A stretch of 35,656 nucleotides of DNA from Desulfuromonadales bacterium (lineage in GTDB: Bacteria; Desulfobacterota; Desulfuromonadia; Desulfuromonadales; JACZKF01), in contig JARFUG010000033.1 in the NCBI GenBank assembly GCA_029289095.1, forward strand, positions 1 through 35,656, in the 5' to 3' direction. Position 1 is the stretch's first letter. Each line of letters begins with the position of its first letter. Below the pieces are notes generated by a model that worked only from the letters and a program-made list of their open reading frames with translations, made no database searches and had not been told where the DNA came from. The position numbers were made by a program, and so were the translations under genes. Positions 1 through 7,857 of this stretch are shown one piece after another.

Positions 1-1
1 C

Positions 2-55
2 GCTCTGGGCCTGCTGCTGGCAGGCATGAACCATCTGGAAGCGCGGATTCGCTGA
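2..55 (+). CDS. C-terminal tail of an unidentified protein, cut by the window start
   Basis: In the second frame the first bases read as a short open stretch ending in a TGA stop at 53-55. The last 17 residues are ALGLLLAGMNHLEARIR: a hydrophobic run followed by a charged amphipathic end. This resembles the C-terminus of a membrane protein such as a transporter permease, but the fragment is too short to assign a family. It is on the same strand as the nuo operon and separated from it by 265 bases with their own candidate promoter, so it is probably a separate transcription unit. Confidence 0.3.
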   Translation, partial: ALGLLLAGMNHLEARIR

Positions 56-182
56 CTGTTGTTTCATTGTGCAAAACAGTGGTGCGAATCATCGTGCGCG
101 CGGAGACAGGCCGGGACTTTCTCAAAGCGATTCCGGCGCGCACAAGTGCCTGATAAACGAACGTTCTATCGGCTGGGATTGC

Positions 183-198
183 ATACAGTATACTGTAT
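183..198. promoter_or_regulatory. Perfect 16-base palindrome upstream of nuoA, candidate operator
   Basis: The sequence ATACAGTATACTGTAT is its own exact reverse complement. It ends seven bases before the -35 hexamer of the candidate nuo promoter, where a dimeric helix-turn-helix regulator could block or recruit RNA polymerase. The two half-sites are ATACAGTA and TACTGTAT. The regulator is not known from the sequence. Geobacter sulfurreducens HgtR, described as a repressor of energy-generation genes during growth on hydrogen, is one candidate by analogy only. Confidence 0.55.
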
Positions 199-205
199 TT
201 TTTCC

Positions 206-234
206 TTGACTTTAGGTTTAGTTTGCCCTAACTT
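206..234 (+). promoter_or_regulatory. Candidate sigma70 promoter of the nuo operon
   Basis: TTGACT at 206-211 (five of six matches to the -35 consensus) is followed after exactly 17 bases by TAACTT at 229-234 as -10. Transcription would start near 241 and give an untranslated leader of about 80 bases before nuoA. The palindrome at 183-198 lies directly upstream. Assigned by consensus and spacing only. Confidence 0.5.
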
Positions 235-320
235 GCCTACGGCCGAATCCGCTGAATTGCGTAAGCACTGTCCGTACAAAACCACATCTGCGAAAAAAAC
301 ACCCTTGGGAGGAGCTGTGC

Positions 321-680
321 ATGCTGCTGGATAGTTATCTGCCGATCCTGGTTCTCATCGCCATTGCCGTTGCCTTTGCCATCGGCTCGGTGGTCTTCTC
401 TCGTCTGGTCGGGCAGAAGAAGCCGACGGCGGTAAAGCTGGCTCCCTACGAGTGCGGCATGCCTCTGGTGGGCACTGCCCGCGAGAGGGTGTCGGTGAAA
501 TTTTATCTCGTCGCCGTCACCTTCATCGTCTTCGACATTGAGGTTGCATTTCTCTATCCCTGGGCCGTCGTCTTCAAGCAGCTCGGGCTTTACGGCGCCC
601 TGGCCATGGGCTTCTTTCTCTTTGTTCTGATCATCGGTTTCGTCTACGAATGGAAAAAAGGAGCACTCGAATGGGAGTAG
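321..680 (+). CDS. nuoA: NADH-quinone oxidoreductase subunit A
   Basis: Small membrane subunit of respiratory complex I, located at the junction of the peripheral and membrane arms next to NuoH and NuoB. The 119-residue protein has the usual three hydrophobic segments (about residues 8-30, 60-85 and 90-112). Between the first two is the conserved loop with YECGMPLVG; its Cys belongs to the quinone-site region. [11 protein letters not shown] in the second helix is a family hallmark. GGGAGGAG at 306-313 is a good ribosome binding site for the ATG. It is the first gene of the operon, and its end overlaps nuoB by 10 bases. Confidence 0.97.
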   Translation: MLLDSYLPILVLIAIAVAFAIGSVVFSRLVGQKKPTAVKLAPYECGMPLVGTARERVSVKFYLVAVTFIVFDIEVAFLYPWAVVFKQLGLYGALAMGFFLFVLIIGFVYEWKKGALEWE

Positions 681-1180
681 AAAATACCCTCGGCAACAAC
701 GTCATCGTCACCAGTCTCGACAAGGTCGTCAACTGGTCCCGCTCCAGGTCGATGTGGCCGATGACCTTCGGTCTGGCGTGCTGCGCCATCGAGATGATGG
801 CTGCCGGCGCTGCCCGCTTCGATCTCGACCGCCTGGGCGTCCTCTTTCGTGCCTCTCCCCGCCAGGCCGACCTCATCATCATTGCGGGGACGGTGACCAA
901 GAAGATGCTTCCGGTCATCAAAACGGTCTACGAGCAGATGCCCGAGCCGCGCTACGTCATCGCCATGGGAGCCTGCGCCTGTTCCGGCGGGATCTTCGAC
1001 AGCTACAGCGTGGTGCAGGGAATTGATGAAGAGCTGCCGGTCGATGTCTATGTTCCCGGCTGTCCTCCGCGCCCCGAAGGGCTGATCTACGGCCTGAACA
1101 AGCTGCAGGAGAAGATCATGAAGGAGCGCAACTCCTTCGGCGCCGCCATCGGTATCGGCGAGCGGATCAGCCCGGCCTGA
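671..1180 (+). CDS. nuoB: NADH-quinone oxidoreductase subunit B
   Basis: Peripheral-arm subunit that holds cluster N2, the last iron-sulfur centre before quinone. The protein has 169 residues. [11 protein letters not shown] gives the tandem Cys pair; the remaining cluster ligands come from GACACSGG and [10 protein letters not shown], the order usual for the family. The start at 671 (MGVENTLG) is preferred to an in-frame ATG at 650 because AAGGAG at 658-663 is well placed for it and the family N-terminus fits. The start lies inside the end of nuoA, which suggests translational coupling. Confidence 0.97.
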   Translation: MGVENTLGNNVIVTSLDKVVNWSRSRSMWPMTFGLACCAIEMMAAGAARFDLDRLGVLFRASPRQADLIIIAGTVTKKMLPVIKTVYEQMPEPRYVIAMGACACSGGIFDSYSVVQGIDEELPVDVYVPGCPPRPEGLIYGLNKLQEKIMKERNSFGAAIGIGERISPA

Positions 1181-1211
1181 AGGGCCATTCCAACCACAGG
1201 GATGACACGAT

Positions 1212-1694
1212 ATGACTGAGCATGTAGCGGTTTCCAAGCTTAAGGAGAAATTCTCCGACTCCATCCTGAATGTTGCCGAATTCCGGGGTGAAACGACGGT
1301 GACGGTCAAGCGCGACGACATCGTCTCCATCTGTGCCTTTCTCAAGCAGGACATCGGCTTCAATTTCCTTACCGACCTCTGCGGTGTCGATTATCTCGGC
1401 AAGTCGCCGCGTTTCATGGTCGTCTATCACCTCTACAGCATCGGCAACAAGGTGCGTCTGCGCCTCAAGGTTCCTGTTCCCGAGAACGACCCGCGCGTCG
1501 ACACGGTGAGCGGGGTCTGGGGGACCGCGAGCTGGCACGAGCGCGAGTGCTGGGATCTGATGGGGATCTCCTTCAACAAGCACCCCGACCTGCGCCGCAT
1601 CCTGATGCCGGCCGACTGGGAAGGGCATCCGCTGCGTAAGGATTATCCGTTGCAGGGCCCCGACCGCGCCCCCTACCAGGGGCGAGTGTCCTGA
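1212..1694 (+). CDS. nuoC: NADH-quinone oxidoreductase subunit C
   Basis: Hydrophilic 30-kDa-type subunit of the complex I connecting module, which packs against NuoD and carries no cofactor. The protein has 160 residues. The C-terminal signature is clear: WHERECWDLMGISFNKHPDLRR followed by the motif around GHPLRKDYP, the 30-kDa subunit hallmark. It is a separate gene here, unlike the fused nuoCD of E. coli. It follows nuoB by 31 bases and precedes nuoD by 37. Confidence 0.96.
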   Translation: MTEHVAVSKLKEKFSDSILNVAEFRGETTVTVKRDDIVSICAFLKQDIGFNFLTDLCGVDYLGKSPRFMVVYHLYSIGNKVRLRLKVPVPENDPRVDTVSGVWGTASWHERECWDLMGISFNKHPDLRRILMPADWEGHPLRKDYPLQGPDRAPYQGRVS

Positions 1695-1731
1695 TCCGTT
1701 TGCGATTTCATTTCCCGAAAAGAGGCACGTG

Positions 1732-2913
1732 ATGGCAACCAAAGAGACGATGACCATAAACATGGGGCCGCAGCATCCCTCGACCCACGGGGTTCTGCAG
1801 CTTGTGCTCGAACTCGACGGCGAGGTGGTGGTCAAGGCGGTTCCGCATATCGGCTTTCTGCACCGCGGGGTCGAGAAGATCGCCGAGTACCGCACCTACC
1901 ACCAGGCTCTTCCCCTGACCGACCGGCTCGACTACCTGGCCCCGATGCACAACAACCTGGGCTATGTTCTGGCGGTCGAGAAACTGCTCGGAATCACCGA
2001 CATGATTCCGGAGAGGGCCACCACAATCCGCGTGATCATGGCCGAACTCACCCGGCTCAAGAGCCACTTGGTCTGGCTTGCGACGCACGCCCTCGATATC
2101 GGGGCGATGACCGTGTTTATCTACTGCTTCCGTGAGCGCGAGCGCGTCATGGACATGTACGAGAAGGTCTCCGGCGCCCGCATGACCTCCAATTACCTGA
2201 AGGTCGGCGGCCTCATGGCCGATCTTCCGGATGGGATGGAGAAGGAGATCCGCGACTTCGTCAACGAGATGCCCGGTCACGTGGACACCTACGAGGGTCT
2301 TCTCACTGGCAACAGGATCTGGCAGAAGCGCATCCAGGGGGTCGGGGTCATCAGCGCCGAAGCGGCCATCGACATGGGCGTTTCCGGCCCCTCCTTGCGC
2401 GGTTCCGGCGTCGATTGGGATCTGCGTCGAGACGATCCCTACTGCGGGTATGAGACGTACGAGTTCAAGGTTCCGACGGGTACGGGAGAAGGCGACACCT
2501 GGAGCCGCTACAAGGCTCGTCTGGACGAAATGCGCGAATCGTGCAAGATCATCCACCAGGCACTCGACCGTCTCAAGCCCGGTCCCATCCTGGCGGACTG
2601 CCCCAAGATCTGCCTCCCTCCCAAGAAAGACGTCGTCAACTCCATCGAGGGGCTGATCCATCATTTCAAGATCGTCAGCGAAGGCTACAAGCCTGAGCCG
2701 GGCGAGGTCTACGTTGGAGTCGAAAATCCCAAAGGCGAGCTCGGCTTCTATATCGTTTCCGACGGTTCGGCCAAGCCCTATCGGATGAAGATTCGCCCCC
2801 CCTCATTTGTCAATCTGCAGGCCCTTCCCCAGATGGTCGAGGGGAGGCTCCTTGCCGATGTGGTTGCCATCATCGGCACCCTGGATATCGTTCTCGGCGA
2901 AATCGACCGGTAA
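1732..2913 (+). CDS. nuoD: NADH-quinone oxidoreductase subunit D
   Basis: The 49-kDa-type subunit, related to the large subunit of NiFe hydrogenases, which forms the quinone pocket with NuoB. The protein has 393 residues. Visible hallmarks are MGPQHPSTHGVL near the N-terminus (the His and Thr that contact quinone), HRGVEKIAEYRTYHQ, the C-terminal PKGELGFYIVSDG, and the ending DIVLGEIDR. The hydrogenase nickel-ligand cysteines are absent, as expected in complex I. A GTG at 1729 directly precedes the ATG at 1732; the ATG fits AAAAGAGG at 1717-1724 better. Confidence 0.97.
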   Translation: MATKETMTINMGPQHPSTHGVLQLVLELDGEVVVKAVPHIGFLHRGVEKIAEYRTYHQALPLTDRLDYLAPMHNNLGYVLAVEKLLGITDMIPERATTIRVIMAELTRLKSHLVWLATHALDIGAMTVFIYCFRERERVMDMYEKVSGARMTSNYLKVGGLMADLPDGMEKEIRDFVNEMPGHVDTYEGLLTGNRIWQKRIQGVGVISAEAAIDMGVSGPSLRGSGVDWDLRRDDPYCGYETYEFKVPTGTGEGDTWSRYKARLDEMRESCKIIHQALDRLKPGPILADCPKICLPPKKDVVNSIEGLIHHFKIVSEGYKPEPGEVYVGVENPKGELGFYIVSDGSAKPYRMKIRPPSFVNLQALPQMVEGRLLADVVAIIGTLDIVLGEIDR

Positions 2914-2939
2914 CCCTCAGCGAGAAAGAGGTTTCGGCA

Positions 2940-3434
2940 ATGAGCAGCACTGCGGAAAATGTTCAGGAAGAAATCGACCTCGGCCCGGCCAACAAGGTCA
3001 TCGACAAGTATCTGACGATGAAAGGGGCGCTGATGCCGGTCCTGCAGGAAATCCAGGAGGAATACGGCTACATCCCCGAGCCGACGGTTCATCTGGTCGC
3101 CGAGCGTCTTAACGTCTATTCCAGCCAGATTTTCGGCGTTCTCACCTTCTACGCACAGTTCCACCTGGAGCCAAGGGGTAAGTACATCATTCGTGTCTGC
3201 ATGGGAACGGCCTGTCACGTCAAGGGAGCAGGCCGCATCGCAGATACGCTCGAGGAGCGCCTGGGGATCGGCCACGCCCAGACGACCGAAGATCTCAAGT
3301 TCACGGTCGAGCATGTGGCCTGCATCGGGGCCTGCGGCATGGCGCCCGTCATCATGGTCAACGACGCGACTTTCGGGAGCCTGTCGGTTCAGAAGCTCGA
3401 CGAAGTCATCGTCAAGTACAAGGCCATGGACTAG
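2940..3434 (+). CDS. nuoE: NADH-quinone oxidoreductase subunit E
   Basis: The 24-kDa-type subunit with a thioredoxin-like fold and one [2Fe-2S] cluster (N1a), part of the NADH-oxidising module with NuoF. The protein has 164 residues. The four ligands are visible as C87 and C92 in CMGTAC and C128 and C132 in CIGAC, giving the usual Cx4C and Cx3C spacing. The N-terminal helical part contains GALMPVLQEIQEEYGYIP, typical of the family. GAGAAAGAGG just upstream is a strong ribosome binding site. It is followed after 45 bases by nuoF. Confidence 0.96.
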   Translation: MSSTAENVQEEIDLGPANKVIDKYLTMKGALMPVLQEIQEEYGYIPEPTVHLVAERLNVYSSQIFGVLTFYAQFHLEPRGKYIIRVCMGTACHVKGAGRIADTLEERLGIGHAQTTEDLKFTVEHVACIGACGMAPVIMVNDATFGSLSVQKLDEVIVKYKAMD

Positions 3435-3479
3435 AGTCCGTCGTTTTGAAACCATTTACCGAGCGGGGATCATTCTATT

Positions 3480-5261
3480 ATGGCCGCTAATGCTGAACAA
3501 ATAAGAGTTCTCATCTGTACCGGAACCGGGGGTCTGGCATCCGGCGCCCGCGAAGTCGCCGATGCCTTTGCGGCAGAATTCGCCAAGCAGGGGGTCGAGG
3601 CCAAGATCGGCAAACGGTGTCAGGTGGTCGGAACAGGGTGCCGCGGGCTGTGCGCCAACGACGTTCTGGTCGACATCGTCATCCCCGGACAGGAGGCGGT
3701 GACCTACGACTTTGTCACCCCCGAGCTCGTCCCTCAGATCATCGAAGAGCATGTGCTGGGCAACGAGCCGATCGTCAAGAAGAAAGCCGGACCCTACTAC
3801 GCCAAGTTCCTCGAAAAACAGCAGCGCATCATCTTCTCGCGTTGCGGGACCATCGATGCTGAGAGCCTCGACGAATTCCTTGCCCACGACGGTTTCAAGG
3901 GGATCCGCAAGGCGGTCACCATGACGCAGCAGGAGGTCATCGAGGAAGTCAAGAAATCGGGTCTTCGCGGTCGTGGGGGCGGTGGATTTCCCACCGGCGT
4001 GAAGTGGTCGTTCTGCGCTGCTTCTCCGGGAACCGACAAGTATCTCATCTGCAACGCCGACGAAGGGGACCCAGGGGCCTTCATGGACCGCTCCATCCTC
4101 GAGGGGGACCCCTACGGTCTCATTGAAGGGATGATGATCGGGGCTTACGCCATCGGCTGCAAGAACGGGTATGTGTATTGCCGCGCCGAATATCCTCTGG
4201 CCATCAAGCGCCTTCAGAAGGCGATCGACACCTGCTATGAGAAGGGGATCCTCGGCAAGGACTGCCTTGGGCTCGGCTTCGAGTTCAACCTGCGCATCAA
4301 GGCCGGAGCCGGCGCCTTCGTCTGCGGCGAAGAGACGGCGCTGATGGCCTCCATCGAGGGGCACCGCGGCATGTCCCGTCCCCGTCCCCCCTTCCCCGCT
4401 GTTCGCGGTCTCTGGGGGAAGCCGACAAACATCAACAACGTCGAGACCTTCGCCAACATTTCCTACATCTTCTACAAGGGCGCCGACTGGTTCTCCTCCA
4501 TCGGAACCGAGGGGACCAAGGGGACGAAGATCTTCGCTCTCACCGGCAAGGTCAAGCACACCGGCCTCGTTGAGGTTCCCGCGGGCACCACGATGAAAGA
4601 GGTCATCTACGACGTATGCGGCGGGATCCTGAACAACCGCAAGTTCAAGGCGGTTCAGGCCGGCGGACCCTCGGGGGGCTGTCTGCCTGCGGAGGCTCTC
4701 GACGCTCAGGTCGACTACGACTCTCTCATAAAGGCCGGCGCCATGATGGGTTCGGGCGGTCTCGTCGTCATGGACGAGACGACCTGTATGGTCGATATCG
4801 CCCGTTTCTTCCTCAACTTCACCCGCGTCGAGTCGTGCGGCAAGTGCGTCCCCTGTCGCATCGGCCTCAAGATCATGCTCGAGATCCTCGAGCGGATCAC
4901 CAAGGGCGAAGGGCAGGAAGGGGATATCGAGATGCTCGAGGACATGTCCAAGGACATCAAGAAGAGCTCCCTGTGCGGCCTTGGGCAGACTGCCCCAAAC
5001 CCGGTCCTCTCCACCATCCGCTACTTCCGTCATGAGTATGAAGCGCACATCAAGGACAAGCGCTGCCCCTCCAACAGCTGCAAGGAGCTGCTCAAGTTCG
5101 AGGTGGTCGAGGCGGCATGCAAGAAGTGCGGTCTGTGCTACAAGGTCTGCCCGGTCGATGCCATCAAGTGGGAGAAGGGTCAGCTTGCGGTCATCGACAA
5201 GTCCAAGTGCACCTTCTGCACGTCCTGCTACGACGCCTGTCGTTTCATGGCAATCGAGTAG
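3480..5261 (+). CDS. nuoF: NADH-quinone oxidoreductase subunit F, long form with extra Fe-S domains
   Basis: Flavoprotein of complex I that oxidises NADH with FMN and passes electrons to cluster N3. The protein has 593 residues against about 445 in E. coli. The extra length comes from an N-terminal thioredoxin-like domain (about 1-120) and a C-terminal 2[4Fe-4S] ferredoxin domain (about 537-593; C547/550/553/557 and C577/580/583/587). The core shows GLRGRGGGGFP near 161-170, the NADEGDPGAF motif, GAGAFVCGEETAL and the N3 ligands C453, C456, C459 and C499. In the N-terminal domain the usual second Cys is replaced (CTGTGG), leaving C13, C54 and C58, with C47 nearby. This domain order matches flavin subunits of NAD-linked and bifurcating hydrogenases as well as some deltaproteobacterial complexes I. 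Confidence 0.95.
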   Translation: MAANAEQIRVLICTGTGGLASGAREVADAFAAEFAKQGVEAKIGKRCQVVGTGCRGLCANDVLVDIVIPGQEAVTYDFVTPELVPQIIEEHVLGNEPIVKKKAGPYYAKFLEKQQRIIFSRCGTIDAESLDEFLAHDGFKGIRKAVTMTQQEVIEEVKKSGLRGRGGGGFPTGVKWSFCAASPGTDKYLICNADEGDPGAFMDRSILEGDPYGLIEGMMIGAYAIGCKNGYVYCRAEYPLAIKRLQKAIDTCYEKGILGKDCLGLGFEFNLRIKAGAGAFVCGEETALMASIEGHRGMSRPRPPFPAVRGLWGKPTNINNVETFANISYIFYKGADWFSSIGTEGTKGTKIFALTGKVKHTGLVEVPAGTTMKEVIYDVCGGILNNRKFKAVQAGGPSGGCLPAEALDAQVDYDSLIKAGAMMGSGGLVVMDETTCMVDIARFFLNFTRVESCGKCVPCRIGLKIMLEILERITKGEGQEGDIEMLEDMSKDIKKSSLCGLGQTAPNPVLSTIRYFRHEYEAHIKDKRCPSNSCKELLKFEVVEAACKKCGLCYKVCPVDAIKWEKGQLAVIDKSKCTFCTSCYDACRFMAIE

Positions 5262-5265
5262 TTCA

Positions 5266-5337
5266 GTGAGGTGTGAGGTGTGAGGTGTGAGGCAACGAGC
5301 CTTTCTTCCTCACCCCTCACTCCTTACCCCTCACTCC
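5266..5337. repeat. Heptamer tandem repeat forming an imperfect inverted repeat between nuoF and nuoG
   Basis: The left arm at 5266-5292 is GTGAGGT repeated three times plus GTGAGG. The right arm at 5308-5337 is built from two 14-base units CCCCTCACTCCTT(A/G) preceded by CCTCAC and is largely complementary to the left arm. The transcript could fold into a G-U-rich hairpin in a junction that otherwise needs no spacer. It lies in the reading frame of nuoG upstream of its real start, so it can be mistaken for coding sequence. Confidence 0.75.
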
Positions 5338-5355
5338 TTGAACGAGGTTACACAG

Positions 5356-7836
5356 ATGGTAACTCTGACTATCGACGGGAAACAGGTTCAGGTCAAAAAA
5401 ACGGCCACGATCTACGAGGCGGCTGAAGAAGCCGGTATCCAGATCCCGATTCTCTGCTATGCGAAAAAACTCCTCCCCTACGGGGCCTGCAGGGTCTGTC
5501 TTGTGGAAGTGGAACAGATGAAGGGGCGCCTCATTCCGGCTTGCACCACGCCGGTCACCGAAGGGATGGTGGTCACCACCACCTCCGAGGAGATCCGCAA
5601 GGTCCGCAAAACCGTTCTGGAGTTTCTCCTCGTCAACCACGTCATCGAATGTCCCGTGTGCGACAAGGGAGGCGAGTGTGACCTGCAGGATCTGACCTTC
5701 GATTACGAGGTCTATCCCAACCGCTTCACCGGTGAGAAGTTCAACCTCCCCACCGACGAGGTGAACCCTCTTATCGAGCGCAACATGAACCGCTGCGTCC
5801 TGTGCGGGAAGTGCGCAAGGGTCTGCGACGAAATCGTCGCCTACGGATCGTACTCCTTCATCAACCGCGGCTTCGAGTCGAAGATCGCCACCGCCTTCGA
5901 CCGCGGCCTCAACTGTGAGTTCTGCGGCCAGTGCGTCTCGATGTGCCCTGTCGGCGCTATCCTTCCGCGGCCGTTCAAGTTCAAGGCCCGCCCCTGGCAG
6001 CTCAAGGAAGTCGACACCGTCTGCGGCTATTGCGGCAACGGCTGCACCGTGACGCTCGGGGTTCTCAACGACAAGGTCGAGACGGTCCGATTCAATGACC
6101 GCACCGGCGTTAACGACGGCAATCTCTGCATCCGCGGCCGCTTCGGCTACAGCTTCATCAACAGCGACAAGCGTCTCACCCGCCCCTTGGTGCGCAAAGA
6201 CGGCGAGCTCGTTGAAGCCACCTGGCCTGAGGCCATCGAGGCGGTCGTCAGCGGTTTCTCAAAGGCCCGCACCGAAAAGGGGATCGGGATCGTCGCCGGC
6301 GGACGCCTGACCAACGAGGAGTACTTCCTTCTCAAGAACCTTGCCTTGGCGCTGGGGACCTCCAACCTCGACAACTCCGGGGGTGAGTGCTACAAGGGGG
6401 TGACCGAAGGACTCAAAGAGACCCTTGGTGTGGGCGCATCGACCGCGACCTTTCCCCAGGTCGAAGAGTGCGATGTGATCCTTGCGATTCGCTCTGACTT
6501 CTACGAGACGCACCCCGTTTTCGGCATGGTGGTCAACCAGGCGGTCAAGCGCAACCACGCCCAGCTCATCGTCGTGACCGACAAGAAAGGGAAATTCACC
6601 AAACTTCCCGACGCCGAAACGCTCCTGACCCGTCCGGGGCTGGAGGTCAACGTTCTCAACGCCATGGCCCAGACCCTTATTGCCGAGGGACTTGCCGTGA
6701 CCGAAGGAGTCGAGGGTCTCGCCGAGTTGAAGAAGTCCCTCGACGAGTACGCTCCCGAGAAGGTCGAGGCCGTCTCGGGGGTGTCCGCCGAGGCGATCCG
6801 CCAGGCTGCTCGCCAACTGGCCGGTGCCAAGAAAAGCGCCATTCTCCTCGCCTACGGGCTCCCCTACGTTGCGCAGAGTCGCGATCTTGCCGTCGCGGCG
6901 GCCAACCTCACCATACTGACAGGGGCCGCCGGCCGTGAAGGGAGCGGGATTTTCCTGTGCGGCGAGAAGTCGAACAGCCAGGGCGCACTTGACCTCGGCA
7001 TCATTCCTTCCAAGGACGGCCTCGGGGCTCAGGGAATGCTCAAAGCCGCCGCTGGCGGTGATCTCTCGGCCCTCTATGTGGTAGGCGAGGACATGCTCAG
7101 TTCCTACCCCGACTTTGCAGCGGTCGAAGAGGCGCTCAAGAAGGTCCCCTTCCTCGTAGTGCAGGATATCTTCCTCTCCGCCACCGCCCGGCAGGCCGAT
7201 GTCGTTCTGCCCGCTGCCTCCTTCGCTGAAAAGGAGGGCACCTTCACCAACGCCGAGCGCCGCATCCAGAGAGTGCGCCAGGGCGTTCCTCTCCCCGGTG
7301 AAGCGAAGACCGACTATGCCATCTTTGAAACGCTCTGCAGACGTTTCGGCCAGCAGGTGAGCTATACAGGACCTCAGTCCGTCTTCAGCGCCATCACCGA
7401 AAGCGTCGCCGGTTACGCCGGTATCGAATTCAGCGCCATCGGACCTCAGGGGGTCGTCTGGGGAGGCGAGACCCTTCCGGTCTCGCGCAGGAAGCTCGTG
7501 GGCGCAAAAGGCTCTTTTCCTCTCAATTCCCGGTACCAGCTCGTTACGGGGAGCGCCCTGTATCACAGCGGCACCGTCTCGACCCACGCTTCCGGGCCGC
7601 TGGCCGTCGTTCCTTCCGCCTACGTCGAATTGGGTCGCGAGGATGCCTCAGAGCTGAACGTGAAGGAAGGCGACGTCCTTACGCTTGTCGCCGACGGAGC
7701 CGAAGTCAAACTCCCGGTCAAGGTCGATCTGCGCCTGCCCAAAGGGGTTCTGTTCGCCCCCTATCATTTCCCCGGTAGCGGCATCAACCGCCTCTACAAG
7801 GGGCAAGCGGCCGTTGCAGTTGATGTTCGCAAGTAG
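5356..7836 (+). CDS. nuoG: NADH-quinone oxidoreductase subunit G, with an extra [4Fe-4S] motif
   Basis: Large peripheral subunit that wires electrons from NuoF towards NuoI. The protein has 826 residues. The ligand sets in order are C34/C45/C48/C63 ([2Fe-2S] N1b), H95/C99/C102/C108 (His-Cys3 cluster N5), C147/150/153/157 and C187/190/193/197 (two complete ferredoxin-type sets where the canonical subunit has only N4), and C223/C226/C230/C258 (N7). A molybdopterin-oxidoreductase-like domain fills the rest. The start at 5356 (MVTLTIDGKQ) has ACGAGG upstream at 5342-5347 and gives the normal N-terminus. A longer version from 5287 would only translate the repeat. The double ferredoxin set resembles formate dehydrogenase and NAD-linked hydrogenase subunits. 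Confidence 0.95.
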   Translation: MVTLTIDGKQVQVKKTATIYEAAEEAGIQIPILCYAKKLLPYGACRVCLVEVEQMKGRLIPACTTPVTEGMVVTTTSEEIRKVRKTVLEFLLVNHVIECPVCDKGGECDLQDLTFDYEVYPNRFTGEKFNLPTDEVNPLIERNMNRCVLCGKCARVCDEIVAYGSYSFINRGFESKIATAFDRGLNCEFCGQCVSMCPVGAILPRPFKFKARPWQLKEVDTVCGYCGNGCTVTLGVLNDKVETVRFNDRTGVNDGNLCIRGRFGYSFINSDKRLTRPLVRKDGELVEATWPEAIEAVVSGFSKARTEKGIGIVAGGRLTNEEYFLLKNLALALGTSNLDNSGGECYKGVTEGLKETLGVGASTATFPQVEECDVILAIRSDFYETHPVFGMVVNQAVKRNHAQLIVVTDKKGKFTKLPDAETLLTRPGLEVNVLNAMAQTLIAEGLAVTEGVEGLAELKKSLDEYAPEKVEAVSGVSAEAIRQAARQLAGAKKSAILLAYGLPYVAQSRDLAVAAANLTILTGAAGREGSGIFLCGEKSNSQGALDLGIIPSKDGLGAQGMLKAAAGGDLSALYVVGEDMLSSYPDFAAVEEALKKVPFLVVQDIFLSATARQADVVLPAASFAEKEGTFTNAERRIQRVRQGVPLPGEAKTDYAIFETLCRRFGQQVSYTGPQSVFSAITESVAGYAGIEFSAIGPQGVVWGGETLPVSRRKLVGAKGSFPLNSRYQLVTGSALYHSGTVSTHASGPLAVVPSAYVELGREDASELNVKEGDVLTLVADGAEVKLPVKVDLRLPKGVLFAPYHFPGSGINRLYKGQAAVAVDVRK

Positions 7837-7857
7837 GATTTGCCTTCAGGAGCTGTC

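Noticed and set aside
59-334. An open frame of 91 codons upstream of nuoA
   Set aside because: It crosses the palindrome and promoter, has an unlikely composition (many Arg, Cys and Ser), lacks a ribosome binding site and overlaps the nuoA start.
3456-5048. Long minus-strand frame opposite nuoF (530 codons)
   Set aside because: Shadow of a GC-rich coding strand. The plus strand encodes a full NuoF with all motifs; the minus product matches no family.
5287-5355. An N-terminal extension of NuoG
   Set aside because: It would translate the repeat into low-complexity sequence. The ATG at 5356 has a ribosome binding site and the family N-terminus.
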